Part shown: piece after piece, positions 4,520 to 6,688 of the stretch | Position numbering within the stretch: the first letter of the stretch is position 1 | How the letters are laid out: each line of letters begins with the position of its first letter | Assembly: GCA_025455665.1 (NCBI GenBank) | Contig: JALOMC010000133.1 | Coordinates: forward strand, 1 to 6,688 | Length of the DNA stretch: 6,688 nt | Direction of reading: 5' to 3' | Source: Chitinophagaceae bacterium | Lineage (GTDB): Bacteria > Bacteroidota > Bacteroidia > Chitinophagales > Chitinophagaceae | Notes under the pieces: model-generated | Databases searched by the model: none | What the model was told of the DNA's origin: nothing | What the model saw: only the letters and a program-made list of their open reading frames with translations | Made by a program: the position numbers and the translations under genes

Positions 4520-6232
4520 ATGCCCCGTTTTGCCTTGTTGTTTGCCAGTTTATTATTGGTGGTAGGTGCAGCCGCCCAGCTTCGGGTGGGCATCCCTTAT
4601 CCGGCCGCATTTGGCAGCCAGCCTATTGATGGCCGGCTGCTACTGATGCTCAGCACCGATAGCAGCGCCGAACCCCGCTTTCAGATAGCCGACGGTTTCA
4701 GAAGCCAGCAGGTATTTGGGATAGATGTAGAAAACTGGAAGCCGGGCGAAACCCGCTACTTTGATGCCGGTGTACTGGGCTACCCCACCGAAAGCCTGGC
4801 CGATATAACGCCGGGCCGCTACTGGGTGCAGGTGCTGCTGCACCGCTACGAAACCTTTACCCGGGCCGATGGCCACACCGTAAAGCTGCCCATGGACCGC
4901 GGCGAAGGCCAGCATTGGAACCTGGCGCCCGGCAACCTGTACAGCCAGCCACAGTGGATGCAGCTGCAGCCCAAAGCCCGCATGATACCGCTGCTGGCAC
5001 TGCAAAAAGAGATTCCGCCTATCGAGCCACCTAAAGACAGCAAGTACATCAAGCACATTCGCATTCAAAGCAAACGGCTGACTGAGTTTTGGGGCCGCCC
5101 CATGTACCTGGGCGCCCACGTGCTGCTGCCCGAAGGGTTTGATGAGCACCCGAACGTCAAGTATCCGCTGGCCATATTTCACGGTCACTTCCCGGCCGAT
5201 TTTGCCGGCTTTCGCACCACACCACCCGACCCCAACCTGAAGCCCGACTACAATGCCCGCTTTGGCATCAGCGGCTACAACATCATGGTACAGCAGGAGG
5301 CGTACAATTTTTACAAGCAATGGACCGGCCCCGATTTTCCGCGGGTGCTGGCGGTAGAAATACAGCACCCCACACCGTTTTACGACGATAGCTATGCCGT
5401 CAACAGTGCCAACAATGGGCCCTACGGCGATGCCATCATGTACGAGCTCATTCCCGCCATCGAGCAGCAGTTCAGGGGCATCGGGCAGGGCTGGGCCCGC
5501 TTTATGTACGGTGGCAGTACCGGCGGTTGGGAGGTTTTGGCAGCGCAAATGTTTTACCCCGATGAGTTCAACGGTTGCTACGCCGCCTGCCCCGATCCGG
5601 TTGATTTCAGGGCTTATACCTCGGTGAACATTTACGAAGACAAAAATGCCTACTACCGCGAGGGGCCTTTTAGCAAAACGCTGCGCCCCGGCCACCGCAA
5701 CTACCTGGGTCATGTAGATGCCACCTTGAAAGACATGAACCTGCGGGAGCTGGTGCTGGGTACCAAGGGCCGCAGTGGCGACCAATGGGATGTGTGGGAA
5801 AGCGTGTACAGCCCCGTGGGCCCCGATGGCTACCCGCAGCGCATCTGGAACCGGCTGACCGGCGAAATAGACACCGCCGTGGCCCGCTATTGGCGAGACC
5901 ATTACGACCTCAGCTACATCCTGCAACGCGACTGGCACAAGCTGGGCCATAAGCTACAGGGCAAAATCAAAATTTACTGCGGCGATATGGACAACTACTA
6001 CCTGAACAATGCTGTGTACCTGATACAGCAGCGGCTGGAGCGCCTGCAAGATCCGCCGGCGTATGCCTTTGTAGACTATGGCGACCGCGCCGAGCACTGC
6101 TGGAATGGCGACCATAACAATCCCAACTACCTCACCCGCCTGCGCTATCACAGCATGTTCATTACCCGCTGGGCCGAAGAGGTAAAAACCCGATCGCCAC
6201 GTGGCGCCGACCTGATCAGTTGGCGCTATTGA
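4520..6232 (+). CDS. Exported esterase-like alpha/beta hydrolase
   Basis: A 570-residue protein with a signal peptide (residues 1-19; hydrophobic core 4-18, likely cleavage AAA|QL). A beta-rich N-terminal region (about 20-160) precedes an alpha/beta hydrolase domain of the putative-esterase type (PF00756-like) beginning near residue 180. The nucleophile elbow is GGSTGG with Ser333. The probable acid is Asp489 or Asp491 in CGDMDNYYLNNA, and the His is 526 or 532 in the segment EHCWNGDHNN. Other landmarks are GRPMYLGAHVLLPEGFDEHP (strand and oxyanion region), QHPTPFYDDSYAVNSANNGP (about 284-303) and a GSTGGW-ACPDPVDF stretch that I recall in related hypothetical proteins. It acts in the periplasm or outside the cell on an unknown ester. 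It is divergent from greA and appears to be a single-gene unit. Start ATG 4520 is fixed by the signal peptide. Confidence 0.85.
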   Translation: MPRFALLFASLLLVVGAAAQLRVGIPYPAAFGSQPIDGRLLLMLSTDSSAEPRFQIADGFRSQQVFGIDVENWKPGETRYFDAGVLGYPTESLADITPGRYWVQVLLHRYETFTRADGHTVKLPMDRGEGQHWNLAPGNLYSQPQWMQLQPKARMIPLLALQKEIPPIEPPKDSKYIKHIRIQSKRLTEFWGRPMYLGAHVLLPEGFDEHPNVKYPLAIFHGHFPADFAGFRTTPPDPNLKPDYNARFGISGYNIMVQQEAYNFYKQWTGPDFPRVLAVEIQHPTPFYDDSYAVNSANNGPYGDAIMYELIPAIEQQFRGIGQGWARFMYGGSTGGWEVLAAQMFYPDEFNGCYAACPDPVDFRAYTSVNIYEDKNAYYREGPFSKTLRPGHRNYLGHVDATLKDMNLRELVLGTKGRSGDQWDVWESVYSPVGPDGYPQRIWNRLTGEIDTAVARYWRDHYDLSYILQRDWHKLGHKLQGKIKIYCGDMDNYYLNNAVYLIQQRLERLQDPPAYAFVDYGDRAEHCWNGDHNNPNYLTRLRYHSMFITRWAEEVKTRSPRGADLISWRY

Positions 6233-6521
6233 CGTGCAGACTGGTTGATGCCGGTTTAGCGAATTTTAACACACACGCAGCAGCCTGGCAAGCCGGCGGC
6301 CTGCGCAAGGGGGCTATGTATGCCTGCCCGCCACTGCGGTTTAGCCTTGTGCATTCGTGGCTGTGGGTGGGTTGTGTCCACTTGCTATTCAATTCAAAGT
6401 TTTTGTTAAAGCACCCGAAATCCTGCTGCAGTTTTTTGCAGGAAGCACATTTCGTTAACACGAAACACTTGCAAAAAGCCGCAAAGCTTTTGACCTTTGC
6501 AGCCCGAAATTTTTGAGGCAC
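6233..6521. other. 289-bp gap without a supported gene
   Basis: Open frames cross it on both strands (to 6516 plus and 6521 minus), but both overlap the esterase end and lack family features, so I do not call a gene. There are short inverted repeats: TCCTGC/GCAGGA (6421-6426 and 6438-6443) and TTTCG/CGAAA (6450-6454 and 6461-6465). A T-poor GC-rich stretch lies near 6280-6345. No good terminator for the esterase gene was found. Confidence 0.6.
6469..6499 (+). promoter_or_regulatory. Candidate promoter of the thioredoxin-family gene
   Basis: TTG at 6469-6471, a 20-nt spacer, then GACCTTTG at 6492-6499 (7 of 8 match to TAnnTTTG), ending 22 nt before the ATG. An inverted repeat GCAAAG (6481-6486) / CTTTGC (6495-6500) overlaps the -7 box and could be an operator or chance. 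Confidence 0.3.
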
Positions 6522-6688
6522 ATGACATTGGCAGAGATCACACCCGAGCTATTAAGCAAAGCCTACACCTACAGCAGCTACCGGCAGCTGCTGGATACGC
6601 TGATGGCCGACGGCAAAACCACCGGCACTCAGCAAGATGAGCAACTCGTTAACTATGCCCGGCTGAACCTGGCCCGCATGAACCGGCT
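6522..6688 (+). CDS. Probable thioredoxin-family protein, N-terminal fragment
   Basis: The first 55 codons of a gene that continues past the window. The N-terminus contains YSSYRQLLDTLMADGKTTG (about residues 16-34) followed by a segment with YARLNLARMNR at the end. From memory this resembles the N-terminal helix region of a Bacteroidota thioredoxin-family protein (Thioredoxin_9-like) that carries a WCGDA active-site motif further on. The active site is outside the window, so redox function cannot be shown here. ATG 6522 is chosen because it opens the frame after TGA 6514-6516 and follows a promoter-like box; no strong Shine-Dalgarno sequence is seen (GAGG at 6515-6518 is close). The family call is moderately sure. 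Confidence 0.65.
   Translation, partial: MTLAEITPELLSKAYTYSSYRQLLDTLMADGKTTGTQQDEQLVNYARLNLARMNR

Noticed and set aside
4640..5950. 436-residue open frame on the minus strand
   Set aside because: It is entirely antisense to the esterase-like gene, which has a signal peptide and catalytic motifs; long antisense frames are expected with this GC-biased codon use.
6426..6441. CTGCA/TGCAG hairpin with T-rich loop as an esterase terminator
   Set aside because: The T-run is in the loop, not after the stem, and it lies about 190 nt past the stop codon.
6216..6521. Overlapping 98- and 101-residue frames on both strands after the esterase gene
   Set aside because: Both overlap the esterase end, mirror each other, and have no recognisable domain or credible start signal.

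Overview
The window looks like chromosomal core DNA from a GC-moderate member of the Bacteroidota, probably Chitinophagaceae-like. This is inferred from the protein families and from promoter-like boxes close to the Bacteroidota pattern (TTTG, about 18-20 nt, then TAnnTTTG). One such pair, in front of greA, is a perfect match. I see no tRNA, rRNA, transposase, CRISPR array or prophage gene.

Layout from left to right. The 3' end of a metallo-beta-lactamase-fold hydrolase (+) meets, tail to tail across 7 nt, a two-gene minus-strand operon: a UPF0104/LPG-synthase-type membrane protein followed, with an ATGA overlap, by an exported DUF3108 protein. The membrane gene diverges from ruvC (+, Holliday junction resolvase) across about 66 bp. 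A small three-helix membrane protein follows ruvC on the same strand. It converges on a HIT-family hydrolase (-), which lies downstream of greA (-). A strong intrinsic terminator separates greA from the HIT gene. Divergent from greA is a 570-residue exported esterase-like alpha/beta hydrolase (+). After a 289-bp gap the window ends in the start of a probable thioredoxin-family gene (+).

Two things go beyond ordinary annotation. First, three tandem arrays with an exact 7-bp period (22, about 10 and 6 units) sit at the 3' ends of three neighbouring genes: ruvC, the small membrane protein and HIT. Each array reads in the sense direction of the gene it ends. The arrays keep heptad phase with no indels, abut or supply the gene's stop codon, and run slightly into the coding ends. 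The ruvC array lies in a 172-nt stretch with no cytosine. Second, greA has a perfect promoter, then a 15-bp hairpin with a U7 tract that looks like a complete intrinsic terminator, all upstream of its start codon. It also has a strong Shine-Dalgarno sequence, which is unusual for this phylum. This resembles a premature-termination leader like the one described for E. coli greA.

The genes do not form an obvious single pathway. The window is mostly housekeeping genes plus envelope and exported proteins of poorly defined function.
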